In this document: piece by piece, positions 1 through 7,169 of the stretch
Numbering within the stretch: the first letter of the stretch is position 1
Layout: every line of letters begins with the position of its first letter
NCBI RefSeq assembly: GCF_024399315.1
Contig: NZ_CP075170.1
Span: forward strand, 2,542,001 to 2,606,000
DNA from: Chryseobacterium sp. MA9
GTDB taxonomy: Bacteria; Bacteroidota; Bacteroidia; Flavobacteriales; Weeksellaceae
DNA length: 64,000 bases
Reading direction: 5' to 3'
Notes under the pieces: model-generated
The model's database searches: none
Told to the model about the DNA's origin: nothing
Seen by the model: the letters and a program-made list of their open reading frames with translations, nothing else
Translations under genes and position numbers: made by a program

Positions 1-350
1 CCTACCCAGCCACCTTGTCCCTGCATAGCAGAAAAAGTATAAGTTCCTGCCGGAAGACCGTCATAATATTGTGGTACCGACTGAAATCCACCACTGTAAT
101 AGGTATCATACACTTCTCCAGTAACCATGTTTTCAGCAAGAAAACTTCCTACATCATAATTTCCGGAAAGAATTTTTGCTCCATTTTTTGAAAGAAGACC
201 ATAACGGATCTTATAAGTCTGAGTCTGTGGTGTGGTATCAGCTATTTCTGAACGCTTTTTGCTATTCTCTACTATTTCGTTAGGAGAAAAGGATGTTACA
301 ACAGCCAGCAGTCCGATACATGCTGATACTGTAAAAATTGATTTTTTCAT
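1..350 (-). CDS. exported hypothetical protein, 3' part missing
   Basis: The reading frame opens at an ATG at 348-350 and runs off the left edge, so only about 116 N-terminal residues are visible. They begin with a short basic and hydrophobic stretch (MKKSIFTVSACIGLLAVVTS) that looks like a signal peptide. The rest is polar and rich in Tyr, Gly and Thr. I do not recognise the family. The residues near the edge (GGFQSVPQYYDGLPAGTYTF) read like a secreted beta-sandwich strand pattern, which is inference only. The gene is divergent from the lipoprotein gene at 696. Confidence 0.7.
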   Translation of the reverse strand, partial: MKKSIFTVSACIGLLAVVTSFSPNEIVENSKKRSEIADTTPQTQTYKIRYGLLSKNGAKILSGNYDVGSFLAENMVTGEVYDTYYSGGFQSVPQYYDGLPAGTYTFSAMQGQGGWV

Positions 351-695
351 ATTAAAAAGTAATTTGGTACTCAAAAGTAACTAACTTATATGAATTGAGT
401 AACAACTATCAATGAATTAAAATTTACAAATACAAATTCCGGAACAACCTGAAATTCTAATGATAAATTTACTTAAAGAATCAATTTTCCTTTTCTGAAG
501 AATTTTTTAACATAAAATCAAATTTCAATACTAAGCGCATAAAATCCCCATCAATAATACAAAAGTGAGCAGTATTTAAAATTAATTCACTTTTCCGGCA
601 TCAATTTTAACACTTATTAACTAAATTTTGGCTTCATAATTGAAAATATAATTACATCAAAGTCGTTTTGGCTTTACCTTATTAAAATTTGAATT
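351..695. other. divergent intergenic region
   Basis: This AT-rich gap of 345 bases separates two divergently read genes and must hold both promoters. I see no perfect TAnnTTTG box at a good distance from either start. The nearest approach is an AAAATTTG just before the ATG at 696. No RNA gene or repeat is apparent. Confidence 0.5.
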
Positions 696-1250
696 ATGAG
701 AAAGATAGTATTAGCAGGTTTTTTATCCGTCCTTTTGATGACGGCCTGCAAGAAAGATGACAGAACTGCAGAGAAGTCACTGGAAGTACAGAAACTTGAA
801 TTTCAGGCCAGACAACTTGAAATAGAAAAACAAAAGCTCGCTATTGAAAAAGAAAAACTGGTCTATGAAGCTCAGAAAAAAGCAGACAGTATATCTGAAA
901 CCAAAAAAGCAAGAGCTGCTGCTGAAAATAATTCAAGACCACAAGTAATTAGAGAAACACGAACAATATATAGAGACAGAAATTCAAATTCCGGTTCATC
1001 AGGAAGCAGCAACGGAAGTTATGCCAATAACGGAAGTGGAACTTCACAGGGGACTACTCAGAAAAAAGGATGGAGCAAAGCTGCTAAGGGAACCGTCATT
1101 GGTACTGTAGGTGGAGCCGCAGCCGGAGCCCTGATCGCTAAGAAAAACAGAGGACTAGGAGCTGTAATTGGTGGTGTTGTAGGTGGTGCTACAGGATATA
1201 CCATTGGGAGATCACAAGATAGAAAAGACGGAAGGGTACAACCCCGTTAA
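696..1250 (+). CDS. lipoprotein with coiled coil and glycine-zipper domain
   Basis: The 184-residue protein starts with a lipoprotein signal: a lipobox LMTAC puts the acylated Cys at residue 18. Residues about 27-70 are Glu/Lys/Gln-rich and heptad-like, suggesting a coiled coil. Residues about 95-125 are a Ser/Gly/Asn linker. The C-terminal part (about 130-170) has repeated GxxxG-type spacing (GTVIGTVGGAAAGALIA), as in YMGG-like glycine-zipper proteins of the envelope. The likely location is the outer or inner membrane, facing the periplasm. It is followed directly by a strong terminator, so it is probably transcribed alone. The function is unknown. Confidence 0.85.
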   Translation: MRKIVLAGFLSVLLMTACKKDDRTAEKSLEVQKLEFQARQLEIEKQKLAIEKEKLVYEAQKKADSISETKKARAAAENNSRPQVIRETRTIYRDRNSNSGSSGSSNGSYANNGSGTSQGTTQKKGWSKAAKGTVIGTVGGAAAGALIAKKNRGLGAVIGGVVGGATGYTIGRSQDRKDGRVQPR

Positions 1251-1272
1251 TAAATATTTTTACAATAAATAT

Positions 1273-1304
1273 AAAGATTGCTTATTTTTAAGCAATCTTT
1301 TTTT
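1273..1304 (+). terminator. rho-independent terminator after the lipoprotein gene
   Basis: A perfect 12-bp stem (AAAGATTGCTTA, 1273-1284, with TAAGCAATCTTT, 1289-1300) has a TTTT loop and a T-run reaching 1304. It ends on the base just before the ATG of the next gene. Confidence 0.85.
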
Positions 1305-2939
1305 ATGCTATTGATTCTGTTCTCTTCAATTTTCATCATTCCTGTCTTAATGGGTTGGGGAAAAATCATTGAAAATGTATCAGGGATTTTATTTCAGGGA
1401 ATCTCAGGAAAAATTCTATCCGGAATTCTGGGAATAAGCCTGATATGGACACTTCTTTCTTTTTTTAGTCCTTTAAATATTTATGTAGAAGCAGCTTCGA
1501 TACTATTGGGATTATTCTTTTTCTTTAAAACCAGGATCTACCAGGAGTTCTATCAGTTTTCAAAGAAAGATTTTATATTATTGAGTGCTGCAACTCTTAT
1601 TATCATACTCGCGGGTTCTTATTATCCTTATATATTGGATCATTTCGGATATTACATCCCCACTCTTCAATGGCTTAAAGAATATGGACTGGTAAAGGGA
1701 ATTTCAAATGTAGATCTTACACTGGGGCAAATGTCTGTCTGGCATATTTTTCAGGCTGGGTTTTCCAATTTTTCTGATCCGTTTTTAAGAATCAATGCTG
1801 TATTACTGATTATTTACACCATTTATATCATCGAAAGAAAAAACTGGATACACCTTTGTTTCCTGCCGGTCTTATTATTGTTTTCACAGTCTCCAAGCCC
1901 GGATCTTCCTGTCATTATTTTTTCATTGATCATCTTAAATGAAATGATAGCAGGAAACAGAAATACAACTCTTCTTTTTGCCTTTTCAGTTTTTGTTTTT
2001 GCTATAAAACCTACTATGATATGGCTGCCCATATTAGTATTCTCAAGTTCTGTTTTTATTTTCAAAAACAATTTCAAACCATTGCTTTTAGGAATTCTGA
2101 TTCTCATCCTTTTTTTTATTAAAAATCTATGGACATTTGGTTTTCCTGTTTTCCCTGTAGCAATAGGTGATCTGGGAGTATCATGGAAACCCAATCCGGA
2201 AGTGCTAAAAATCTCATCCCAATTTGCCATCATGAAGACCTATGATATGCAGTATACATATGAAGAAATTCAAAAATTTTCAACAGCAGATCATATTAAA
2301 AACTGGTTCTCTCTTGAAGGAATAAAATCAAAAATTAATATTCTTTTTGTCCTGAGCTTAATTATTTTCTCTGTATTTGCCTGGATAAAAAAGAAGAAAC
2401 TCATCACCCTGATCTGTATTTCTCTGTTGATAAAAAGTATATTGATCCTTGCATTTTCGGCTCAATACAGATTTTTTATAGATGTTTTTTTCGTGGTATT
2501 CTTTGTCCTGTTTCATGAATATTTTAATCAGAAGAAATCCATTATTGTTTTTTCAGTTTTAAGCTTATTTTTCATTTCAATCTTATCTTTTCCAGTATTG
2601 ATTCAAAAATATATTCCGAGCTTCAGAGTGGGAAGCTTTATGACAGGATTTGAAAAAGAGCAGCTTTATAAGCCCTCAACCTACGAATACCATCAGTTTA
2701 ATACATTTAAAATCGGGAATTTTAAATTTAATGTTTCACACAATTACCCTTACAGTTTTGATACTCCTCTTCCTGCCGTTACCCCATTTTATATTTTTGA
2801 TGATGTAAAAGCAGGTATTTTCCCTCAACTTTCGGACAAAAATGATCTCAAAAAAGGATTCATCTGGAAAAAAATGACTTCAGAAGAAAAAAAGGAAGCC
2901 CAAAAGGTTATCAATAATATCAAAAACACTGATAAATAG
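1305..2939 (+). CDS. polytopic membrane protein, LIC_10190-like
   Basis: This protein has about 544 residues. An upstream TTG at 1278 lies inside the preceding terminator stem, so I take the ATG at 1305, which begins directly with a hydrophobic segment. There are a dozen or so hydrophobic segments up to about residue 430, then a roughly 100-residue soluble C-terminal tail (FMTGFEKEQLYKPSTYEYHQ onward). The pattern resembles integral-membrane sugar-transfer or polymerase-type proteins, and the N-terminus resembles the family annotated LIC_10190. This is recalled similarity, not a search. No catalytic motif is evident and the function is unknown. Confidence 0.75.
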   Translation: MLLILFSSIFIIPVLMGWGKIIENVSGILFQGISGKILSGILGISLIWTLLSFFSPLNIYVEAASILLGLFFFFKTRIYQEFYQFSKKDFILLSAATLIIILAGSYYPYILDHFGYYIPTLQWLKEYGLVKGISNVDLTLGQMSVWHIFQAGFSNFSDPFLRINAVLLIIYTIYIIERKNWIHLCFLPVLLLFSQSPSPDLPVIIFSLIILNEMIAGNRNTTLLFAFSVFVFAIKPTMIWLPILVFSSSVFIFKNNFKPLLLGILILILFFIKNLWTFGFPVFPVAIGDLGVSWKPNPEVLKISSQFAIMKTYDMQYTYEEIQKFSTADHIKNWFSLEGIKSKINILFVLSLIIFSVFAWIKKKKLITLICISLLIKSILILAFSAQYRFFIDVFFVVFFVLFHEYFNQKKSIIVFSVLSLFFISILSFPVLIQKYIPSFRVGSFMTGFEKEQLYKPSTYEYHQFNTFKIGNFKFNVSHNYPYSFDTPLPAVTPFYIFDDVKAGIFPQLSDKNDLKKGFIWKKMTSEEKKEAQKVINNIKNTDK

Positions 2940-2977
2940 AACAAATCCAGAAACTTTATTATCTGAAGAAAAAAAGG

Positions 2978-2985
2978 TAATTTTG
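2978..2985 (+). promoter_or_regulatory. -7 promoter box of aroC
   Basis: TAATTTTG matches the Bacteroidota TAnnTTTG consensus. It ends only 4 bases before the aroC ATG, so the transcript would have almost no leader. Confidence 0.55.
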
Positions 2986-2989
2986 TAAT

Positions 2990-4060
2990 ATGTTCAACAC
3001 ATTAGGTAATCTTCTTAGTCTTACAACATTTGGAGAAAGTCACGGAGTGGCTTATGGCGGTATCATCAATAATTTTCCGGCAGGTTTAACGGTAGATCTC
3101 GATAAGGTTCAATACGAACTGAACCGAAGAAAACCTGGCCAGTCAGCAATTGTTACTCAAAGAAAAGAAAGTGACACAGTAAAGTTTCTTTCAGGAATCT
3201 TTGATGGAAAAACAACAGGTACCCCAATTGGTTTTATCATTGAAAACGAAAATCAGAAATCGAAAGATTATGATCATATCGCAGGGGCCTATCGTCCAAG
3301 CCATGCTGATTTCACCTATGATCAGAAATTTGGTTTCAGAGACCATCGTGGCGGCGGAAAATCTTCAGCAAGAGAAACCATGAACTGGGTAGTTGCCGGG
3401 GCACTTGCCAAGCAGCTTTTACCAAACATTGAGATCAATGCTTACGTTTCTTCTGTAGGTGATATTTTCTGTGAAAAACCTTATCAGGCATTAGACTTTT
3501 CCCAAACAGAAAGCAATGACGTCCGTTGTCCTGATGCTGAAACTGCTGAAAAGATGATTTCAAGAATCAAGGAGATCAAAAAAGAGGGTAATACCATTGG
3601 AGGAACTATCACTTGTGTGATTAAAAATGTTCCCGTAGGAATTGGTGAGCCTATTTTCTCAAAACTTCAGGCTGAACTGGCAAAAGCAATGCTGAACATT
3701 AATGCCTGCAAAGGTTTTGAATATGGAAGCGGTTTCTGCGGAGCCAAAATGACGGGAAAAGAGCACAATGATGCTTTCAATACAGATTTTACTACAAAAT
3801 CGAACCTTTCAGGAGGTATCCAGGGTGGAATTTCCAACGGAATGGATATCTATTTCCGTGTAGCATTCAAACCTGTAGCAACTATTCTGAGACCTCAGGA
3901 CAGTATTGATAAAGACGGAAATCCTGTAATCGTAGAAGGAAAAGGGCGTCACGATCCTTGTGTAGTTCCAAGAGCGGTTCCTGTAGTGGAAAGTCTTGCT
4001 GCATTTGTATTGGCGGATCTGTTTTTGATCAACAAAACAAGAAATATCAATAATTTTTAA
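2990..4060 (+). CDS. aroC: chorismate synthase
   Basis: Chorismate synthase converts 5-enolpyruvylshikimate-3-phosphate to chorismate using reduced FMN, the last common step to aromatic amino acids, folate and quinones. The 356-residue length is normal. Family signatures are present: FGESHG at residues 14-19, [12 protein letters not shown] around 119-130, and [16 protein letters not shown] near the C-terminus. The ATG follows a TAnnTTTG promoter box by a few bases. Two thioredoxin-fold genes follow on the same strand within 20 bases, suggesting a small operon, although their link to chorismate synthesis is not obvious. Confidence 0.97.
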   Translation: MFNTLGNLLSLTTFGESHGVAYGGIINNFPAGLTVDLDKVQYELNRRKPGQSAIVTQRKESDTVKFLSGIFDGKTTGTPIGFIIENENQKSKDYDHIAGAYRPSHADFTYDQKFGFRDHRGGGKSSARETMNWVVAGALAKQLLPNIEINAYVSSVGDIFCEKPYQALDFSQTESNDVRCPDAETAEKMISRIKEIKKEGNTIGGTITCVIKNVPVGIGEPIFSKLQAELAKAMLNINACKGFEYGSGFCGAKMTGKEHNDAFNTDFTTKSNLSGGIQGGISNGMDIYFRVAFKPVATILRPQDSIDKDGNPVIVEGKGRHDPCVVPRAVPVVESLAAFVLADLFLINKTRNINNF

Positions 4061-4077
4061 CATAAATATTTTTGGTA

Positions 4078-4641
4078 ATGAAAAATTACTGGGATAAAGG
4101 AATTTCTTTTGAGGAATATCTTCAGATTGCAAAAGAAAGATTAGAAAATCCTGCCAACCAACAGGAAGCTGAATATAAACAATATTATGAGCTGGGTCTT
4201 CAGAGAATGGACCGAACGGTAAAAAAATACATCCCGGATGAAGATCAGCTGAAAGAACTTGCCACAAAAAACTTTGACGGAAAGATTTTAATCATTTCTG
4301 AGGCTTGGTGTGGTGATGCAAGCGCAACAGTTCCTGCATTATTCAGATTTTTTGAAGGGAAGAATGAGGTAAGAATTTTTCTTAGAGACAGCGACAAAAG
4401 CTTAATCAATCAATTTTTGACCAATGGCACGGAATCTATTCCTAAGGTACTTATTCTTGATAAAGACCTGAATGTAAAAAATTCATGGGGCCCTCGTCCT
4501 AAATATGGATATGAGCTGTTGATGAAATATAAGGCTGATCCTGAAGCGTATCCAAAAGATATGTTCTACAATGATCTGCAGATATATTATGCTAAGAACA
4601 GAGGAAAAGATGCTGTTCAGGAAATTTTAGATCTTCTATAA
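4078..4641 (+). CDS. thioredoxin-family protein with single-Cys WCGD motif
   Basis: The ATG at 4078 is preferred over an in-frame TTG at 4072, giving 187 residues. Residues 69-90 read as a thioredoxin beta-strand and active-site helix, but the expected CxxC is replaced by W77-C78-G79-D80. This is the pattern of the Thioredoxin_9 group, whose members are not classical disulfide reductases. A cis-Pro-like segment (ESIPKVLILD) follows, which supports the fold. No signal peptide is visible, so it is probably cytoplasmic. It lies 17 bases after aroC and 9 before a TlpA-like gene. The exact role is unknown. Confidence 0.85.
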   Translation: MKNYWDKGISFEEYLQIAKERLENPANQQEAEYKQYYELGLQRMDRTVKKYIPDEDQLKELATKNFDGKILIISEAWCGDASATVPALFRFFEGKNEVRIFLRDSDKSLINQFLTNGTESIPKVLILDKDLNVKNSWGPRPKYGYELLMKYKADPEAYPKDMFYNDLQIYYAKNRGKDAVQEILDLL

Positions 4642-4650
4642 AAAAGAGAT

Positions 4651-5190
4651 ATGAAAAAAAGTATCATTTATCTTGTAATTATTGCCATCATTGGTGTTGT
4701 TGCGTTTGTACCGGGAATAAGAAATTTTCTAAAGGATACATTTTTCCCTGTTGCAACCATTGAAAATGCTGTACATATCAGTGAAGAAGATTACGATATA
4801 GAACTTAAAGGAATCAATGCTCCAAGTACCAACCTTAAAAATTTTAAGGACAAAGGTATTTTCCTGAACTTCTGGGGAACCTGGTGCCCGCCTTGCAGAA
4901 AAGAATGGCCTTCTATTCAGAAACTGTATGATACCAGAAAAGATCATGTAGATTTTGTATTGATCGCAATGAATGATAAGGAAGAGGATGTAAGAAAGTT
5001 TTTGAAAGAAAATAACTATACCGTTCCTGTATATATTGCTCAAAGCCCAATTTCTGAGAAAATTCTTCCAAAGGTATTTCCCACCACTTTCCTACTGGAT
5101 AAGCACGGAAGAATCCTTATTAAAGAGGATGCTACAAAAGACTGGAACACAGAGACTGTGCATCAATTCATTGATAATATTATCAAATAA
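4651..5190 (+). CDS. TlpA/ResA-type membrane-anchored thiol-disulfide oxidoreductase
   Basis: The 179-residue protein has an N-terminal hydrophobic anchor (residues 4-21) followed by a periplasmic thioredoxin domain. The active site is W78-C79-P80-P81-C82, with the TlpA-like lead-in FLNFWGTWCPPCRKEWP. A cis-Pro region (KVFPTTFLLD) lies near residue 145. Such proteins reduce periplasmic disulfides, for example in cytochrome c maturation; the specific client here cannot be told. It begins 9 bases after the preceding thioredoxin-like gene and is probably co-transcribed with it. Confidence 0.92.
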   Translation: MKKSIIYLVIIAIIGVVAFVPGIRNFLKDTFFPVATIENAVHISEEDYDIELKGINAPSTNLKNFKDKGIFLNFWGTWCPPCRKEWPSIQKLYDTRKDHVDFVLIAMNDKEEDVRKFLKENNYTVPVYIAQSPISEKILPKVFPTTFLLDKHGRILIKEDATKDWNTETVHQFIDNIIK

Positions 5191-5273
5191 TATTTTAACT
5201 AAATTTTATAATTTGTTGGTACAGGATTTGTGAAATTTATAGCGTTGAAAAATTTATTAAATCCAAACACAAA

Positions 5274-5615
5274 ATGAAATATTCAAAATTAAATCTTGCA
5301 AAAGAAGCCATCAATCATAAGGGCTTTATAAAAAAGATCCCTGATATTTTCAGAATGGTCAAAATGTGGAGAAAAGGAGCCTATCCTATGAGATCCATAG
5401 ACATCATTCTTCCTTTATTGGGAATTTTATATGTACTCTCTCCTATTGACCTGCTTCCTGAATTTGTTATACCGGTACTTGGAGTCATGGATGATCTGGC
5501 AGTGTTGTCACTCACCATTCCTAAACTCATCAAAGAGGTGGATAAATTTTTATTATGGGAAGCCGAACAAAAATACAGAGGCGCTCAAGTGATTGATGCT
5601 GAAATCGTAAAATAA
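5274..5615 (+). CDS. DUF1232 (YkvA-type) membrane protein
   Basis: This small protein has 113 residues. The family signature SPIDLLPE (residues 56-63) followed by a G-x-x-DD motif (G70-VM-DD74) lies between two hydrophobic helices, as in DUF1232/YkvA proteins. The rest is basic at the N-terminus and charged at the C-terminus. The family has no established biochemical role. A strong terminator follows at 5636, and the gap to the previous gene is 83 bases, so it may be a separate unit. Confidence 0.88.
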   Translation: MKYSKLNLAKEAINHKGFIKKIPDIFRMVKMWRKGAYPMRSIDIILPLLGILYVLSPIDLLPEFVIPVLGVMDDLAVLSLTIPKLIKEVDKFLLWEAEQKYRGAQVIDAEIVK

Positions 5616-5635
5616 TAGTTTATTATATTTTTCAC

Positions 5636-5666
5636 ACCATCCCGGTCAATCCGGGGTGGTTTTTTA
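5636..5666 (+). terminator. rho-independent terminator
   Basis: A ten-base stem (ACCATCCCGG, 5636-5645, with CCGGGGTGGT, 5651-5660, one G-T pair) has a five-base loop and a following T-run. It closes the transcription unit that ends with the DUF1232 gene. Confidence 0.85.
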
Positions 5667-5709
5667 TTTACAAATGACTGATAAATTTTTAAGCCTTATT
5701 TCAATTGCT

Positions 5710-5717
5710 TAAATTTG
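5710..5717 (+). promoter_or_regulatory. -7 promoter box of the pyrE-pyrF fusion gene
   Basis: TAAATTTG fits TAnnTTTG and lies 19 bases upstream of the ATG at 5737, just after a terminator. Confidence 0.6.
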
Positions 5718-5736
5718 CAATATCTAATAAAAAATA

Positions 5737-7116
5737 ATGGAAAGTAAAAAAGAATTCTTCTTAGAGTGCTACAAACTAGGCATCATCAAATTTGGTAGGT
5801 TTACCTTAAAAAGTGGTATTGAAAGTCCTTTTTATGTAGACCTGAGACCTTTGGCTTCAGATCCTAAAATTTTGAAAAATCTTGCTAATTATTTATTGGA
5901 AATGCTTCCATTGGATAATTTTGATTTAATCTGTGGAGTTCCCTATGCTGCTCTTCCTATGGCGACTGCAATGTCTCTGGAAAGCTACATTCCATTAATT
6001 ATTAAAAGAAAAGAGGCTAAAAGCTACGGAACGAAAAAACTGATTGAAGGAATTTATCAGAAAGGACAAAACTGTCTTTTGGTAGAAGATGTAATCACAT
6101 CAGGTAAATCTTTGTTAGAAACCATTCCTGAAATAGAACAGGAAGACCTTAAAGTTTCTGATATTGTAGTGGTACTGGACAGAGAGCAAGGTGGAAAACA
6201 GCTATTGGAAAGCAAAGGATACAGAGTACACACTCTTTTCAATATTTCGGAAGTATGTAATATTCTTCAGGAAACTGGTGAATTGTCAGATGAAGAAGTA
6301 AAAAGAATTCAGGACTTTCTTCAGGGGAATCATATTCAGTTTGAAGAGGAAACCAGATCTTCTTATGAGCAGAAACTTCAGACTACACAACATTCAGTTT
6401 CAAAAAAATTACTGGAAACAGCTTTAGCAAAAAAATCAAACCTTATTGCTTCTGCAGATGTTACCACTACTCAGGAGTTACTGGAGCTTGCTGAAAAAGT
6501 AGGACCTCACATTATTGCTTTAAAAACGCATATTGATATTATTTCTGATTTCGATTACGAAAAAACAATCACTCCTTTAAAAGCCATCGCTACAAAACAT
6601 CAGTTTTTATTAATGGAGGACAGAAAATTTGCTGACATTGGAAATACGCAGGAACTTCAGTTCACAAGCGGAGTTTTCAAAATTACAAATTGGGCAGATT
6701 TCGTAACGTCTCAGGTTATCGGAGGTTTTGAATCATTAGACTGCTTTCATAATGTAGGAGTAGTAGCTATTGTAGGAATGTCTTCTAAAGGAGCTCTGAC
6801 TTCTGCAAGCTATCGTGAAGAAGCTTTAAAAGTAGCTTTATCTCATCCTAATGTAATTGGTGGTGTATCTCAGAACAAAATTCCGGAAGACCTTTTATTA
6901 TTCACTCCAGGTGTAAATCTTGCAGATTCCGGAGATGGTAAAGGACAACAGTACAATACACCGGAACATGTTTTCAAAACGCTACATACAGATTTTATCA
7001 TTGTAGGAAGAGGAATCTACAAATCTGATAATCCTGAAGCATCTGCGATTACTTATAAGACAGAAGGTTGGAACGCGTATATTAATTCTTTGGAAAAAAA
7101 AGTAATTCAGGGTTAA
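5737..7116 (+). CDS. pyrEF: bifunctional orotate phosphoribosyltransferase / OMP decarboxylase
   Basis: The 459-residue protein combines the last two steps of UMP synthesis. Residues 1 to about 195 are the OPRT domain, with the PRPP-binding motif VEDVITSGKS at 116-125. Residues about 215-455 are the decarboxylase domain, with K264 and the D295-x-K297-xx-D300 catalytic set (EDRKFADIGNT) expected for OMPDC, and a late VGRGIY phosphate-binding motif. This domain order is that of eukaryotic UMP synthase; most bacteria carry separate pyrE and pyrF. The gene stands alone between a terminator and the next promoter. Both active sites look intact. Confidence 0.95.
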   Translation: MESKKEFFLECYKLGIIKFGRFTLKSGIESPFYVDLRPLASDPKILKNLANYLLEMLPLDNFDLICGVPYAALPMATAMSLESYIPLIIKRKEAKSYGTKKLIEGIYQKGQNCLLVEDVITSGKSLLETIPEIEQEDLKVSDIVVVLDREQGGKQLLESKGYRVHTLFNISEVCNILQETGELSDEEVKRIQDFLQGNHIQFEEETRSSYEQKLQTTQHSVSKKLLETALAKKSNLIASADVTTTQELLELAEKVGPHIIALKTHIDIISDFDYEKTITPLKAIATKHQFLLMEDRKFADIGNTQELQFTSGVFKITNWADFVTSQVIGGFESLDCFHNVGVVAIVGMSSKGALTSASYREEALKVALSHPNVIGGVSQNKIPEDLLLFTPGVNLADSGDGKGQQYNTPEHVFKTLHTDFIIVGRGIYKSDNPEASAITYKTEGWNAYINSLEKKVIQG

Positions 7117-7144
7117 AATCCTATAAAGTATATACAAAATAAGT

Positions 7145-7152
7145 TATATTTG
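7145..7152 (+). promoter_or_regulatory. -7 promoter box for the M1-like/barrel gene
   Basis: TATATTTG matches TAnnTTTG. It lies 17 bases upstream of the TTG start at 7170 and supports that start. Confidence 0.55.
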
Positions 7153-7169
7153 ACCTTTATCACGAATAT

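Noticed and set aside
1823..2233. 136-residue minus-strand frame inside the membrane protein gene
   Set aside because: It mirrors hydrophobic codons of the real gene and has no separate promoter or fold.
3809..4267. 152-residue minus-strand frame across aroC and the next gene
   Set aside because: Spans two well-supported plus-strand genes and is a shadow.
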